DNA of 64,000 nucleotides from Nocardiopsis sinuspersici (lineage in GTDB: Bacteria; Actinomycetota; Actinomycetes; Streptosporangiales; Streptosporangiaceae). The notes under the pieces are model-generated. The model worked only from the letters and a program-made list of their open reading frames with translations, did no database searches and was not told the DNA's origin. This document shows, piece by piece, positions 15,170 through 23,865 of this stretch. Every line of letters starts with the position of its first letter. Position 1 is the stretch's first letter. The translations under genes were made by a program, and so were the position numbers. The DNA lies in assembly GCA_008638415.1 (NCBI GenBank), contig VWVT01000001.1, positions 434,001 to 498,000 of the forward strand, given 5' to 3'.

Positions 15170-17607
15170 CCGCGGCTCCTTCCGTCGGTGAGGATGGCCA
15201 GCGCGGTGGCCAGGGCCGGGGCCGCGCGCTCGGTGTCCACGTCCACGCGGACCTGGACGCCGCCGTCGGCGGCGGGCTCCGACCCGAGCCGCAGGGCGGC
15301 CGCGCCGATCTCCTGGCGCTCGGGGCCGTCGAAGGCCCCGAAGGTGCGCCGCAGCAGCGGGAGCACGGCGGTGAACCGCTCCTCGGGCAGGGCGAGCAGC
15401 CAGGTGTCGATCAGCCCGAGCAGGTGGTCGTCGTGCACCAGGATCAGCCCGCTGCCCTGGAGGAACCCCTCCAGCCACGCGGCGGCCGAGGAGGGCTCGG
15501 CGCCCGGGGACATCGCCAGGCCGAGGCGGCGGCGCAGTTCGCCGGCCTCCAGCAGCCCGGCGTCGGACAGCATCCGGTTGACCCGTCCGGCGATCCGTCC
15601 CGGCAGGGTGTCCCGCCCGGCCAGGGTGACCAGGGCCGCGGTCCAGGCCCGCGCGCCCTCGCCGCCGAGGAGGGTGGCGGCGGTGTGCGTGGCGTCGATG
15701 AGCTTGACGAACCTCGCCGCCGCGTCGTCGTCCAGGCCGTGCACCGCCGGGACGAGTCCGACGCACACGCGGCGCAGGATCTGCTCGGCGACCGTGCGCA
15801 GGTGCGCGCCGTCGGTACCGCGCACGTCCCCGTACCGGGCCGAACGGGCCAGCGGGGGCAGCGCCTCCATCAGGTGGGTGACGTCGCTGTCGGTGGCCGC
15901 CCGGTCGGTGAGCAGGGACAGCACCCTGGGCAGGGCCCCGCCCAGGTCCGCGAACAGGCACCGCTCGGTGAGGGAGGTCAGCGCGGGCAGGGACGCGCCC
16001 TCGGCGAGGTCGGCCGCCCTGGCCGTGGCCGCCAAGGCCACGGTGGTGCCCCACCGGCTGGCCTCGATCAGCGCCACGTCCATGTCCGGGTCCCAGCGCA
16101 GCCGCCACGACTCCCGGAAGGTGCCCTTCTGCCCGCCCTCGGGCGAGCGGGGAACGCCCCACTCGACGCCGAGCAGCCGCAGCCGGTGCAGCAGCACGCT
16201 GCGTTCGCGCTGGCCGTCCTTGCGCAGGTCCAGGTCGACGTCGCGGTCGAAGGGTTCGGCCTTGAGCCGCAGGCGCTTGCGGATCGCGATGAGGTCGCGC
16301 TGGAGCGGGACCATGGGCGTGGACGGGGGCACCGAGCCCATCCGCTCGCCGAGGGCCATCCTCCGGTGGACGAGGGCGGCCCGCGTGGGCTCGCCCTCGC
16401 ACAGGACGGCGGTGAGCGCCTCGGACACCTCGTCGAGTCCGGCGAGCGGGCGCCCGCGCAGCACCGCGAGGCTCTCGGCCAGCCGCACACCCTCGATGAC
16501 GTGCGAGGAGGACACCGACAGCCCCTCGCCGCGGAGCATGCGGGCGGCGTCGGTCAGCCACCGGTGCACCGGCAGGTCGGGCGCGGTGAACAGGTGGTGG
16601 TACCAGCCGGGCGCGGCGACACCGGCGCCGTAGCCGCTGGCGGCCGCCAGGCGCCCGTGGGTCCACGGAACCCAGGTGGCGGTGACCTTCACCTTGGGCA
16701 TGCCCCTGAGCAGCGAGGCGTCGTCCTTGACGGAGTAGTCGGCCAGGTCGCGCAGGGCGGGGGCGTGCCAGGCGCCGCAGACCACGGCGACCCGCTGGTG
16801 TCCCTCCTTGAGGGTGGCGCGCAGGGTCTGGCGCATGTACGCCTCCCTGCGCGCGTCCCTTCCCCGCTCGGGACCGGACTCGGCGCGGACGGCGGCCATG
16901 GCGTCGGCGATCGCGGGGAAGGGGGAGGGCTCCCCGTCGCGGCGCTGCTCGATGACGTCGTCCCACCAGCGTTCGGCGTCGTCGTAGCCCGCGGCCTCGG
17001 CGAGCACTCCGAGGGGGTCCAGCCGGACCCGCTCCGGTTCGCCCACCTCGCCGTTCTCGGTCTCCTTCGCGTCCGGTCCGCCGGACGCGGCGGCCCCATC
17101 GACGGAGCCGGCCCCGGCGTCCTCCTGTCCGGCCCCGGTCCGCTCCCCGGTCCCGCGTCGGCCGTCCTCCTGCTCGGCTCGCGCGTTCTCCTCCCCGGCC
17201 CGGCTCCGCTCCTCCGCCTCGGCGATCCGCTCGGCGAGGGTGTGCGCGGCGGGGAGGTCGCAAAAGCGCACCGGCACGTCGCCGGCCACCGCGTAGCGCA
17301 GCGCCTCCCACTCCGGGGAGAAGCTGGCGAAGGGCCAGAACGCCCAGCCCGCGTCCGTCCGCGCTCCGCTCCCCTCCCCCGCCTCGTCGCTCCTGGGCGT
17401 GTCGGCGAGGTAGGCCAGCAGTGCCACCGGCGGCTCCAGTTCGCCCACCAGGGAGGTGAGGGCGTCCGCCTCCGGCGGCCCCTCGATCAGCACGGCGTCG
17501 GGCTTGATCTCCTCCAGGGCCGCCCGGACGGCCCGGGCCGAACCCGGGCCGTGGTGCCGCACGCCCAGGACGTGCAGCCCGCTCGTGTCCAGTCGGGGTC
17601 GACCCAT
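15166..17607 (-). CDS. DUF5682 family protein
   Basis: 813 residues. The N-terminus (GLHVLGVRHHGPGSARAV, then ALEEIKPDAVLIEGPPEAD) is characteristic of DUF5682 proteins, which occur in MoxR-VWA-SWIM operons. It has further recognisable blocks at WPFASFSPEWEALRYA and RVAVVCGAWHAPAL; the last two resemble the TraB/ChaN-like fold (inference). A low-complexity Glu/Gly/Ala insert lies near residues 155-200. The remaining C-terminal half is helical with several conserved Trp and Arg. The start ATG at 17607 overlaps the MoxR stop by one base (TGATG). Function unknown; probably part of the same complex. Confidence 0.8.
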   Translation of the reverse strand: MGRPRLDTSGLHVLGVRHHGPGSARAVRAALEEIKPDAVLIEGPPEADALTSLVGELEPPVALLAYLADTPRSDEAGEGSGARTDAGWAFWPFASFSPEWEALRYAVAGDVPVRFCDLPAAHTLAERIAEAEERSRAGEENARAEQEDGRRGTGERTGAGQEDAGAGSVDGAAASGGPDAKETENGEVGEPERVRLDPLGVLAEAAGYDDAERWWDDVIEQRRDGEPSPFPAIADAMAAVRAESGPERGRDARREAYMRQTLRATLKEGHQRVAVVCGAWHAPALRDLADYSVKDDASLLRGMPKVKVTATWVPWTHGRLAAASGYGAGVAAPGWYHHLFTAPDLPVHRWLTDAARMLRGEGLSVSSSHVIEGVRLAESLAVLRGRPLAGLDEVSEALTAVLCEGEPTRAALVHRRMALGERMGSVPPSTPMVPLQRDLIAIRKRLRLKAEPFDRDVDLDLRKDGQRERSVLLHRLRLLGVEWGVPRSPEGGQKGTFRESWRLRWDPDMDVALIEASRWGTTVALAATARAADLAEGASLPALTSLTERCLFADLGGALPRVLSLLTDRAATDSDVTHLMEALPPLARSARYGDVRGTDGAHLRTVAEQILRRVCVGLVPAVHGLDDDAAARFVKLIDATHTAATLLGGEGARAWTAALVTLAGRDTLPGRIAGRVNRMLSDAGLLEAGELRRRLGLAMSPGAEPSSAAAWLEGFLQGSGLILVHDDHLLGLIDTWLLALPEERFTAVLPLLRRTFGAFDGPERQEIGAAALRLGSEPAADGGVQVRVDVDTERAAPALATALAILTDGRSRG

Positions 17608-18722
17608 CAGGCGCCCACCTCGCGGCAGGCGCGGTAGAAGTCGCCCCAGCCGTCGCGCCCGCGCGCGACGGTCTCCAGGTACTCGCGCCACACCACGCCG
17701 TCGGACACCCGGTCCTGGACGACGGCGCCCTGGATGCCGGCGGCCACGTCGGCCGGACGCAGCCGCCCGTCGCCGAAGTGCGCGGCCAGCGCGATGCCGC
17801 TGGTGATCACCGAGATCGCCTCGGCGGTGCTCAGCGTGCCGCTGGGCGACTTGACCTTGGTGCCGTTGTCCTCGGTCACCCCCGAGCGCAGCTCGCGGAA
17901 GACGGTGACCACCCGCTGGATCTCGGTGAGGCTGGTCGGCACCTCGGGCAGCTCCAGGGAGCGGCCGAGCTGCTCCACCCTCTGGGTGACGATGCGGACC
18001 TCGTCCTCGGCGCTGTCGGGCACGGGCAGCACCACGGTGTTGAACCGGCGGCGCAGCGCGCTGGAGAGGTCGTTGACGCCCCGGTCGCGGTCGTTGGCGG
18101 TGGCGATGATGTTGAACCCGCGCCGGGCCTGCACCTCGATGCCCAGCTCGGCCACGGGCAGGGCCTTCTCCGACAGCACGGTGATGAGCCCGTCCTGTAC
18201 GTCGGAGGGCATGCGGGTGAGTTCCTCGATGCGGCCGATGGAGCCGCGCGCCATGGCGGTCATGACCGGGCTGGGCACCATGGCCGCCTCGGAGGGGCCC
18301 TCGGCGAGCAGCCGCGCGTAGTTCCAGCCGTAGCGGACGGCCTCCTCGGAGGTTCCGGCGGTGCCCTGGACGAGCAGGGTGGAGTCACCGGAGACCGCGG
18401 CGGCCAGGTGCTCGGACAGCCAGGTCTTGGCGGTGCCGGGGACGCCGATGAGCAGCAGCGCCCGGTCGGTGGCCAGGGTCGCCACGGCGACCTCGACCAC
18501 GCGGCGCGCGCCGATGTACTTGGGGGTGATCTCGGTGCCGTCGGGCAGGGTGGTGCCCAGCAGGTACCGGGTGACCGCCCACGGGGAGAGCCTCCAGCCC
18601 GGGGGGCGCTGCCGGTCGTCGGTCTTGGCGAGCGCCTCGAGCTCGGCGGCGTAGGTCTGCTCCGCGTGCGGGCGCAGGGCCTGCGCGGCGTCGGTCTGGA
18701 CGGAGGGGGCGGAGGTGGTCAA
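17607..18722 (-). CDS. MoxR-family AAA+ ATPase
   Basis: 371 residues. Walker A is GVPGTAKT at 93-100. The Walker B region reads IGRIEELTRMP, where hydrophobics precede EE. Sensor 1 is in IIATANDRDRG and the arginine-finger region is SSALRRRFN. This is the MoxR clade, which acts with VWA proteins in protein remodelling or metal insertion. The start codon is TTG at 18722 with AGGGAG upstream, directly abutting the DUF5691 stop. It should hydrolyse ATP as a hexameric ring with the VWA protein encoded two genes downstream. Confidence 0.9.
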   Translation of the reverse strand: MTTSAPSVQTDAAQALRPHAEQTYAAELEALAKTDDRQRPPGWRLSPWAVTRYLLGTTLPDGTEITPKYIGARRVVEVAVATLATDRALLLIGVPGTAKTWLSEHLAAAVSGDSTLLVQGTAGTSEEAVRYGWNYARLLAEGPSEAAMVPSPVMTAMARGSIGRIEELTRMPSDVQDGLITVLSEKALPVAELGIEVQARRGFNIIATANDRDRGVNDLSSALRRRFNTVVLPVPDSAEDEVRIVTQRVEQLGRSLELPEVPTSLTEIQRVVTVFRELRSGVTEDNGTKVKSPSGTLSTAEAISVITSGIALAAHFGDGRLRPADVAAGIQGAVVQDRVSDGVVWREYLETVARGRDGWGDFYRACREVGA

Positions 18723-20261
18723 CTAGAACTCCCTGTGCATGTCGAGCCGGAACCGGAGGGTGTCCCGGAGCCGGAGGTAGGTGTCGGCGGAGGAACCGTC
18801 GATCGGTGGCTGTTCGTGCAGGTCGGCGAGGTGTTCGGGGGGCATGTGCTCGGCCGCGGCCCCGCAGACCTCCTGGTAGCCGTGGGGGTCGTGCTTGGGC
18901 CGCGCGGTGTGCAGCAGCCCGACCACCCGGGCGCTCAGCTCCCGGGTCCAGGGGCCGCGTGTGGCGCGCAGCAGCTGGGCCCAGCGGACGAGGGAGGCCT
19001 CGGCGCCGTCGAGCACACCGCACACGTGCGCGCAGCGCTCCTGGACGGGCAGCAGGTCCAGCAGTTTGTCCAGTTGGAAGGAGCCCCGGTCGCGGGCGGC
19101 CCGGAGGCCGAGCGTCCCGAGGACCGCCCTGGCCCACTCCGTGTCCCGCTGGACCGTGACGGCGTTGACGAAGGCGTCGAACAGTCCGTCGGATCTGGCC
19201 GCCTCTCCGCCCGCCGCCGCGAGGACTCCGGAGGGGTCGGTGCCGAGCAGTCCGGGCCACACGTCCAGGGGCGCGTGGGTGACCAGTGCCCACACCCGCT
19301 CGTGCCGTTGGTGCTTGGTCTCCTCGGGTCCGGTGGGCGCGGCCAGGGCGAGGTCGCGGTGGACGGCGGCGTCGCGCGTGTGGACGGAGTCCACCCGCAG
19401 GGAGCCGTCCCCCCGCTGTGACGCGTGCTCGCGGACGTAGCCGCGCAGCCGCTCCGCGTGGGCGCTCCCGGGCATCCGGGTGAGCAGGGACAGCGCGGTT
19501 CCGCGCACGTTGGCGCTCCGGTCGTCCAGCGCACCGCCGAGGAGGTCCTCGTCGCCTGGTCCGAGTCCGGTGGCGAGCGCCTCCAGGAGGCCGCGGCGCA
19601 GTTCGGCCCTGGCCAGGCCCGGCCAGGCGGCGGTGAGGAGGTCGCGGCCCCGGCCGGGGTCGGCGGCGCGCAGGGCGACGAGGGCGCGGCGCCGCTCGCC
19701 GGGGGTGCCGTGTTCCCAGTCCCGCTCGCCGAACCGGTCGGTGGGCAGCGGCTCGGCCAGGACGTAGGACCAGGAGGGCTCGAACCGGGCCATCCACTGG
19801 CCGCGCGTACCGATGGCGGCGGAGATCGCGGGGCGCAGCCGGCTGTGGCGCACGCCCTGGCCGAGGAGGGCGGGAAGGCTGGAGTGCGCGGCGCGCCGCC
19901 CGCCGGCGGCCACCAGCTCCAGCCACTCCGGGAGGAGGTCCTCCCGCCCCTCGACGATGCGCTCCAGGCAGTCTGTGGCGGCCCGGCCGGCCTCGGGGCG
20001 CTCGTCCTCGGTGTCGGGGGTGAGGGGCGTGATCCCCGTGGCGGGGGTGTATCCGGCCACGCGTCGGACGGCGGCCAGCGCCGCCCGGCACAGGAGGGCG
20101 TCGGCGCCCTCGTCCGCGGAGGCGCCGGGCAGATCGGGAAGGTCGGGGGTGTCGGGGACGGAGCGCCGGGAGGTGCCGACCAGGGCGGCGGAGACCAGGC
20201 GGCCCCAGGAGTCGGCGGGGGCCAGGGGATCGGGGGATGCTGGGGCGCGGGTACCGGTCAC
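18723..20261 (-). CDS. DUF5691 family protein
   Basis: 512 residues, rich in Leu, Ala and Arg and apparently all-helical, with repeat-like (HEAT-like) segments such as LLTAAWPGLARAELRRGLLE and DDRSANVRGTALSLLTRM. The N-terminal DSWGRLVSAALVGTSRR and the gene order SWIM-DUF5691-MoxR identify it as DUF5691. It is probably a scaffold of the MoxR-VWA system. The GTG start at 20261 overlaps the stop of the SWIM gene (GTGA). No signal peptide or membrane helix. Confidence 0.8.
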   Translation of the reverse strand: MTGTRAPASPDPLAPADSWGRLVSAALVGTSRRSVPDTPDLPDLPGASADEGADALLCRAALAAVRRVAGYTPATGITPLTPDTEDERPEAGRAATDCLERIVEGREDLLPEWLELVAAGGRRAAHSSLPALLGQGVRHSRLRPAISAAIGTRGQWMARFEPSWSYVLAEPLPTDRFGERDWEHGTPGERRRALVALRAADPGRGRDLLTAAWPGLARAELRRGLLEALATGLGPGDEDLLGGALDDRSANVRGTALSLLTRMPGSAHAERLRGYVREHASQRGDGSLRVDSVHTRDAAVHRDLALAAPTGPEETKHQRHERVWALVTHAPLDVWPGLLGTDPSGVLAAAGGEAARSDGLFDAFVNAVTVQRDTEWARAVLGTLGLRAARDRGSFQLDKLLDLLPVQERCAHVCGVLDGAEASLVRWAQLLRATRGPWTRELSARVVGLLHTARPKHDPHGYQEVCGAAAEHMPPEHLADLHEQPPIDGSSADTYLRLRDTLRFRLDMHREF

Positions 20262-21586
20262 AGGGAGACCGCCTTTCCGTTCCGGTCCCATACGGCGATG
20301 GGGGTGAGGCCCTCCGCGGGGGACCACTCGGCGGCGACGGTGGCGGGGTGGCCGCCGGTGACCGCGAGGAGCCGCCAGGGTGGGGCGGGGGCCAGGGGCA
20401 GTGCGGTGCCGTCGGGGTCGGTGAGGTACCACCGGCCCTCGCGGGCGGGCGCGGCGCGGTCGAGCACGACCGGCCAGGTGTCGCACCAGGGGTCCTCGGC
20501 GACGGCCGCGGCGAAGGCGTCGAGCGCCTCGGTGACCGTGCCGCCCTCGGGCGGGGCCGCGGGGGCGGTGTCGCCGTCGCGGACGGGGACGACGCGGTGC
20601 CCGTCGGGGTAGAACGCGAACTCGGCGGTCACCTCGGTACCGGCGCGGAAGGGGGTGAGGGGGGTCTGTCCGGAGCGGGCGAAGGTCAGTGACAGGGCGG
20701 TGCGCCCGGTCCGGGCGCCGCGCAGCCACAGGCGGCGGGCCCGCATGTCGGCCTCGGGGGCGGTGGTGTCGCGCCAGCCCAGGACCCGCCAGGTGTCGTG
20801 GACGCGCTCACCGGTCGCGAGGACGTCCTCGGCCCTGGTGGTGATACCGACGCGGGCGCGTACGACGCCGCGGGTCCGCTCGTCGAGGGCGTCACCGGCT
20901 CGGTAGGCACTGGCCAGCAGGTGGAGGAGGCCGAGCCTTTCGAGCAGGCGCTCGGGCCAGCCGTTCCCGCGGGCCGCTCCGGGCAGTTGGGAGACGAGGG
21001 CGGACGCGCCGCCCGCCTTGGCGTCGACCAGGCGCTTGGCCATGCGGTCCCAGTGGCCGTAGCCGTACTTGGGGACCTCGGCCAGTCCCGCGTCGACCTG
21101 GTCGCGCAGCCAGAGCCGGAGCTCGTCCATCCCGGCCCCGACCGACTCCTCCCTCTCCCTGAGGGTGGCGGCCGCCCTCTCCGGGTCGGCGGGGGCCGCG
21201 GAGGCACCGCTCTCCGCGCGCGTCCGGCGGGCGGCCCGGCCGGAGAGCCACTTGGCGACCCATTCCGGCCTGTCCTCGCGAGGCGCCACCTGCTCCTGGG
21301 ACCACAGGGCGAGCAGGGCCAGGGCGTGCTTGCACGGGATCTTGCGGCTGGGGCAGCTGCACTTGTAGGCGGTGCCTTCGGCTCCGTCCAGGTGGACGGC
21401 GGCCAGGTAGGGCTTGGATCCGCTGCCCTTGCACTCACCCCACACGGCGGAGGTGCCGCCCGAGGGGGCGGTGACAGCTCCGCGCTCGGGCCAGGACCCC
21501 TCCTTGGCCACCTTGAGGGCGGCCTTCCGGGAGGAGGCGTCCGGAGCCAGAGCCCATACGTCGTCGGTACTCCATCGATCGCTCAC
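20258..21586 (-). CDS. SWIM zinc finger family protein
   Basis: 442 residues from a GTG start at 21586. The SWIM zinc-binding motif C-x-C-x6-C-x-H is complete: Cys76, Cys78, Cys85 and His87 in YKCSCPSRKIPCKHAL. SWIM fingers bind DNA or protein. The rest, from about residue 130, is helical with a C-terminal beta-rich part. It is the first gene of the operon SWIM-DUF5691-MoxR-DUF5682-VWA; all junctions overlap or abut, so the set should be made in fixed ratio. The ribosome site before the GTG is weak, so an alternative start nearby is possible. Confidence 0.85.
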   Translation of the reverse strand: MSDRWSTDDVWALAPDASSRKAALKVAKEGSWPERGAVTAPSGGTSAVWGECKGSGSKPYLAAVHLDGAEGTAYKCSCPSRKIPCKHALALLALWSQEQVAPREDRPEWVAKWLSGRAARRTRAESGASAAPADPERAAATLREREESVGAGMDELRLWLRDQVDAGLAEVPKYGYGHWDRMAKRLVDAKAGGASALVSQLPGAARGNGWPERLLERLGLLHLLASAYRAGDALDERTRGVVRARVGITTRAEDVLATGERVHDTWRVLGWRDTTAPEADMRARRLWLRGARTGRTALSLTFARSGQTPLTPFRAGTEVTAEFAFYPDGHRVVPVRDGDTAPAAPPEGGTVTEALDAFAAAVAEDPWCDTWPVVLDRAAPAREGRWYLTDPDGTALPLAPAPPWRLLAVTGGHPATVAAEWSPAEGLTPIAVWDRNGKAVSL

Positions 21587-22031
21587 ACAGAGAACACTAC
21601 GGACCGGTGGTGACAGAAACGGGGGCTCCGGAGGGCGCTCGGGCGGCCTTTTCCGAACGGCCTTACGAGCCCTTCACGGGCCTCTGGAACTGTCGCACCC
21701 CTGTGACAGACTCGGGCCGCGGAGTGGTCCCCGTGGAGCACGGACGCCCTGCGCATACGGCGTTTCGCGTGCCTGAATATCTTTTTGCGTTTTATGGACT
21801 GTTTATCCAGGTATCGGAATCCCGGAATCGTGCATTTCCCCAGGCGTGTTGAAAAGGAACTTCCGCACTTCTAGAATGCCACGACCAGGGAACCGTCACC
21901 CGACGGGCCACCGACGAACCGTTCCGCACCGCTTTCGGGAACGGCCCCGCTTCCCCGCCTCCCGCCGCACCAGCACGACATCTTCCCGAAGGGAGGGAAG
22001 CGGCTCCCGCTCCCCGGGTACCGCGCACCCG
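21587..22031. other. Divergent intergenic region with AT-rich core
   Basis: About 445 bp between the divergent SWIM and P450 genes. Positions 21775-21850 are unusually AT-rich for this genome (ATATCTTTTTGCGTTTTATGG) and probably contain promoter elements. No gene is supported. Confidence 0.5.
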
Positions 22032-23375
22032 ATGACGAACGCCCACCCCGTCGAGGTCACCCGGCTCTACGGCACCACCCCCGGCGCCGGCCGCGACGAC
22101 CTCTGGAACGCGCTGCGCGAGCACCACGGCCCCGTCGCCCCGGTGGAGTTGGAGAGCGGCGTGCGGGCCTGGCTGCTGCTGGGCTACCACGAGAACCTCG
22201 CCGTCCTACAGAACCAGCACCTCTTCTCCCGCGACACCCGGCGCTGGAGCGAGGTGGCCGCGGGCCGCGTCGACCCCGCCACCGCCCGGCCCACCCTGTC
22301 CTGGCGCCCCAACGCCCTGTACGCCGACGGAGCCGAGCACGCACGGCTGCGCTCGCCCATCGTGGACAGCCTGGCCAGGGTGGACATGAGCGCCACCGCG
22401 CGCACGGTCCGCCGGATCGCCGACGAACTGGTCGACGCCTTCGTCGCCGACGGCAGCGCCGACCTCGTCTCCGAGTACGCCGACCCGCTGCCCGTGCTGG
22501 TGGTCAACAGCCTGTACGGGCTCCCCGACGGCTACGGGTACATGCTCGGCGACCTCACGGCCATCGTCCTGGGAGAGGACTCCAGACGTGGCGAGGAGGC
22601 CGTCGCCCGCATCCACCAGTACTTCTCCGAACTGGTCGTCCGCAAGCGCGAGCGCCCGGGGCCGGACCTCGTGTCGTGGATGCTGGAGCACCCGGCCGGG
22701 TTGAGCGACGACGAGGTCGCCCACCAGGCCGCGCTCATCAACAACGCCAGCCACCAGGCCACCACGCACCTCATCGGAAACACGATGCGCACCCTGCTCA
22801 CCGATGCCAGGATCCGCACGGCGCACACCGACGCCCTCCTGCCGACCCATGAGCTCCTCGACCACGTGATGTGGACCGACGCGCCCTGTCAGATCCTGCC
22901 CGCCAGGATCGCCCTCCAGGACACACGCATCGGCAACGCCGAGATCCGGGCGGGCGACGCCCTGCTCATCGGCTTCGCCGCCGCCCACCTCGATCCGGCC
23001 GTGCGGTGCGACCGCGACGGCGGCACCGGGGTGTCCAGCGGCCGCCGGGCCCACCTGATGTTCGGCGCCGGACCGCACGCCTGCCCCGCCCGCGAACTGT
23101 CCAGGATGATCGCCGTGATCGCCGTCACCGCGCTCCAGGAACGGCTGGCCGGGATGCGGCTGGCCGTGGCGCCCGAGGAACTGCGCTGGGTGCCGTCGCC
23201 GTTCACACGCGGACTCCGCGAGCTGCCGGTCACCTTCACACCGGGCGAGCCCGTCGCCCCGCCCCGCCGGGAGTCCGCCGAGCCCGGAGGCGCCCCGGAG
23301 GCCGAGGAGGCCGACGCTCCCGAGGACGACCTGCTGGGGCGCCTCCTCCACTGGTGGCACGACCTGCGCGTCTAG
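22032..23375 (+). CDS. Cytochrome P450, CYP157-like, lacking ExxR
   Basis: 447 residues. The heme-binding loop is FGAGPHACPAR with the thiolate Cys351. The I-helix reads NNASHQATT, where most P450s have AGxxT, and the K-helix position of the otherwise near-invariant ExxR reads Asp277-His-Val-Met-Trp281. Absence of ExxR with a Trp at its end is the published hallmark of the CYP157 family of Streptomyces. The C-terminal 40 residues after the P450 fold are acidic and Pro-rich, ending LLHWWHDLRV. The ATG at 22032 begins MTNAHPVEVTRLYG, as related proteins do, but the nearest GGGAGG is about 30 bases upstream. CYP157 genes usually sit in conservon operons; here the gene stands alone. Substrate and redox partner unknown. 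Confidence 0.85.
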   Translation: MTNAHPVEVTRLYGTTPGAGRDDLWNALREHHGPVAPVELESGVRAWLLLGYHENLAVLQNQHLFSRDTRRWSEVAAGRVDPATARPTLSWRPNALYADGAEHARLRSPIVDSLARVDMSATARTVRRIADELVDAFVADGSADLVSEYADPLPVLVVNSLYGLPDGYGYMLGDLTAIVLGEDSRRGEEAVARIHQYFSELVVRKRERPGPDLVSWMLEHPAGLSDDEVAHQAALINNASHQATTHLIGNTMRTLLTDARIRTAHTDALLPTHELLDHVMWTDAPCQILPARIALQDTRIGNAEIRAGDALLIGFAAAHLDPAVRCDRDGGTGVSSGRRAHLMFGAGPHACPARELSRMIAVIAVTALQERLAGMRLAVAPEELRWVPSPFTRGLRELPVTFTPGEPVAPPRRESAEPGGAPEAEEADAPEDDLLGRLLHWWHDLRV

Positions 23376-23827
23376 GGCGTGCTTCCTTGGAGCTGCGTCG
23401 CGCTTCGTTTCCTTGGAGCTGCGCCGCGCTTCGCCCCGTGCCCGGACTCCGCGGGCACGGGAACCCTCGGCCCCCGCGGCGCGCCCGCTCGTAGTATCCG
23501 CGGAACCTCCAGAACCCCGTCGACGCCCCGCCGCCCCCGGCGGCACAGGACCGAGTCCACCGGACAGGCCCCGGACCGTGTACGGCGGGTACCCGCCCTG
23601 CCGCGCGACGCCCCGGCGGCACTCACCGCACACGCCCCGGGCCGCTTCCCCGGACCACCCGCGCTCGCGGCCCCCGGTCCGCCCCTCGCCGTGGCGGCGA
23701 CGCTCATGGAGCACGACCGGGCCGAGCCGCGCTTCTCGTCCCGCGGGAGGGGGCCGTGCCCCGACACGCCAAGCGCGACGAACGGCCCCGCGGGCGAGGA
23801 GTGACGTCGGATCTGGACGGTGGGCAC
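23376..23827. other. Intergenic, no supported gene
   Basis: About 450 bp between the P450 stop and the promoter of the RHH gene. Frames exist on both strands but are Arg/Pro/Ala-rich artefacts. It holds the direct repeat listed separately; the P450 terminator was not located. Confidence 0.45.
23383..23433. repeat. 25-bp direct repeat with one mismatch
   Basis: The unit TTCCTTGGAGCTGCG followed by T/C and CGCGCTTCG occurs at 23383-23407 and 23409-23433, starting 8 bp after the P450 stop codon. The copies are 26 bp apart, start to start. Origin unknown. Confidence 0.65.
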
Positions 23828-23865
23828 TTGACATGACGGCATCTATGGCGTCATTATGACGTCAT
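23828..23865 (+). promoter_or_regulatory. Promoter and operators of RHH gene, likely leaderless
   Basis: A consensus -35 TTGACA (23828-23833) is followed after 17-18 bp by TCATTAT (-10). Transcription would then start within a few bases of the ATG at 23864, giving a leaderless mRNA, and no ribosome site is present. The region carries ATGACG/CGTCAT arms at 23833-23838 and 23848-23853 and a perfect ATGACGTCAT palindrome at 23856-23865, which overlaps the start codon. This suits autoregulation by the encoded ribbon-helix-helix protein. Confidence 0.65.

Noticed and set aside
23374..23384. Second MITE end (CTAGGGCGTG) after the P450 gene
   Set aside because: No inverted partner end flanked by CTAG was found within the next 500 bp, so a complete element is not supported; only noted under the repeat finding.
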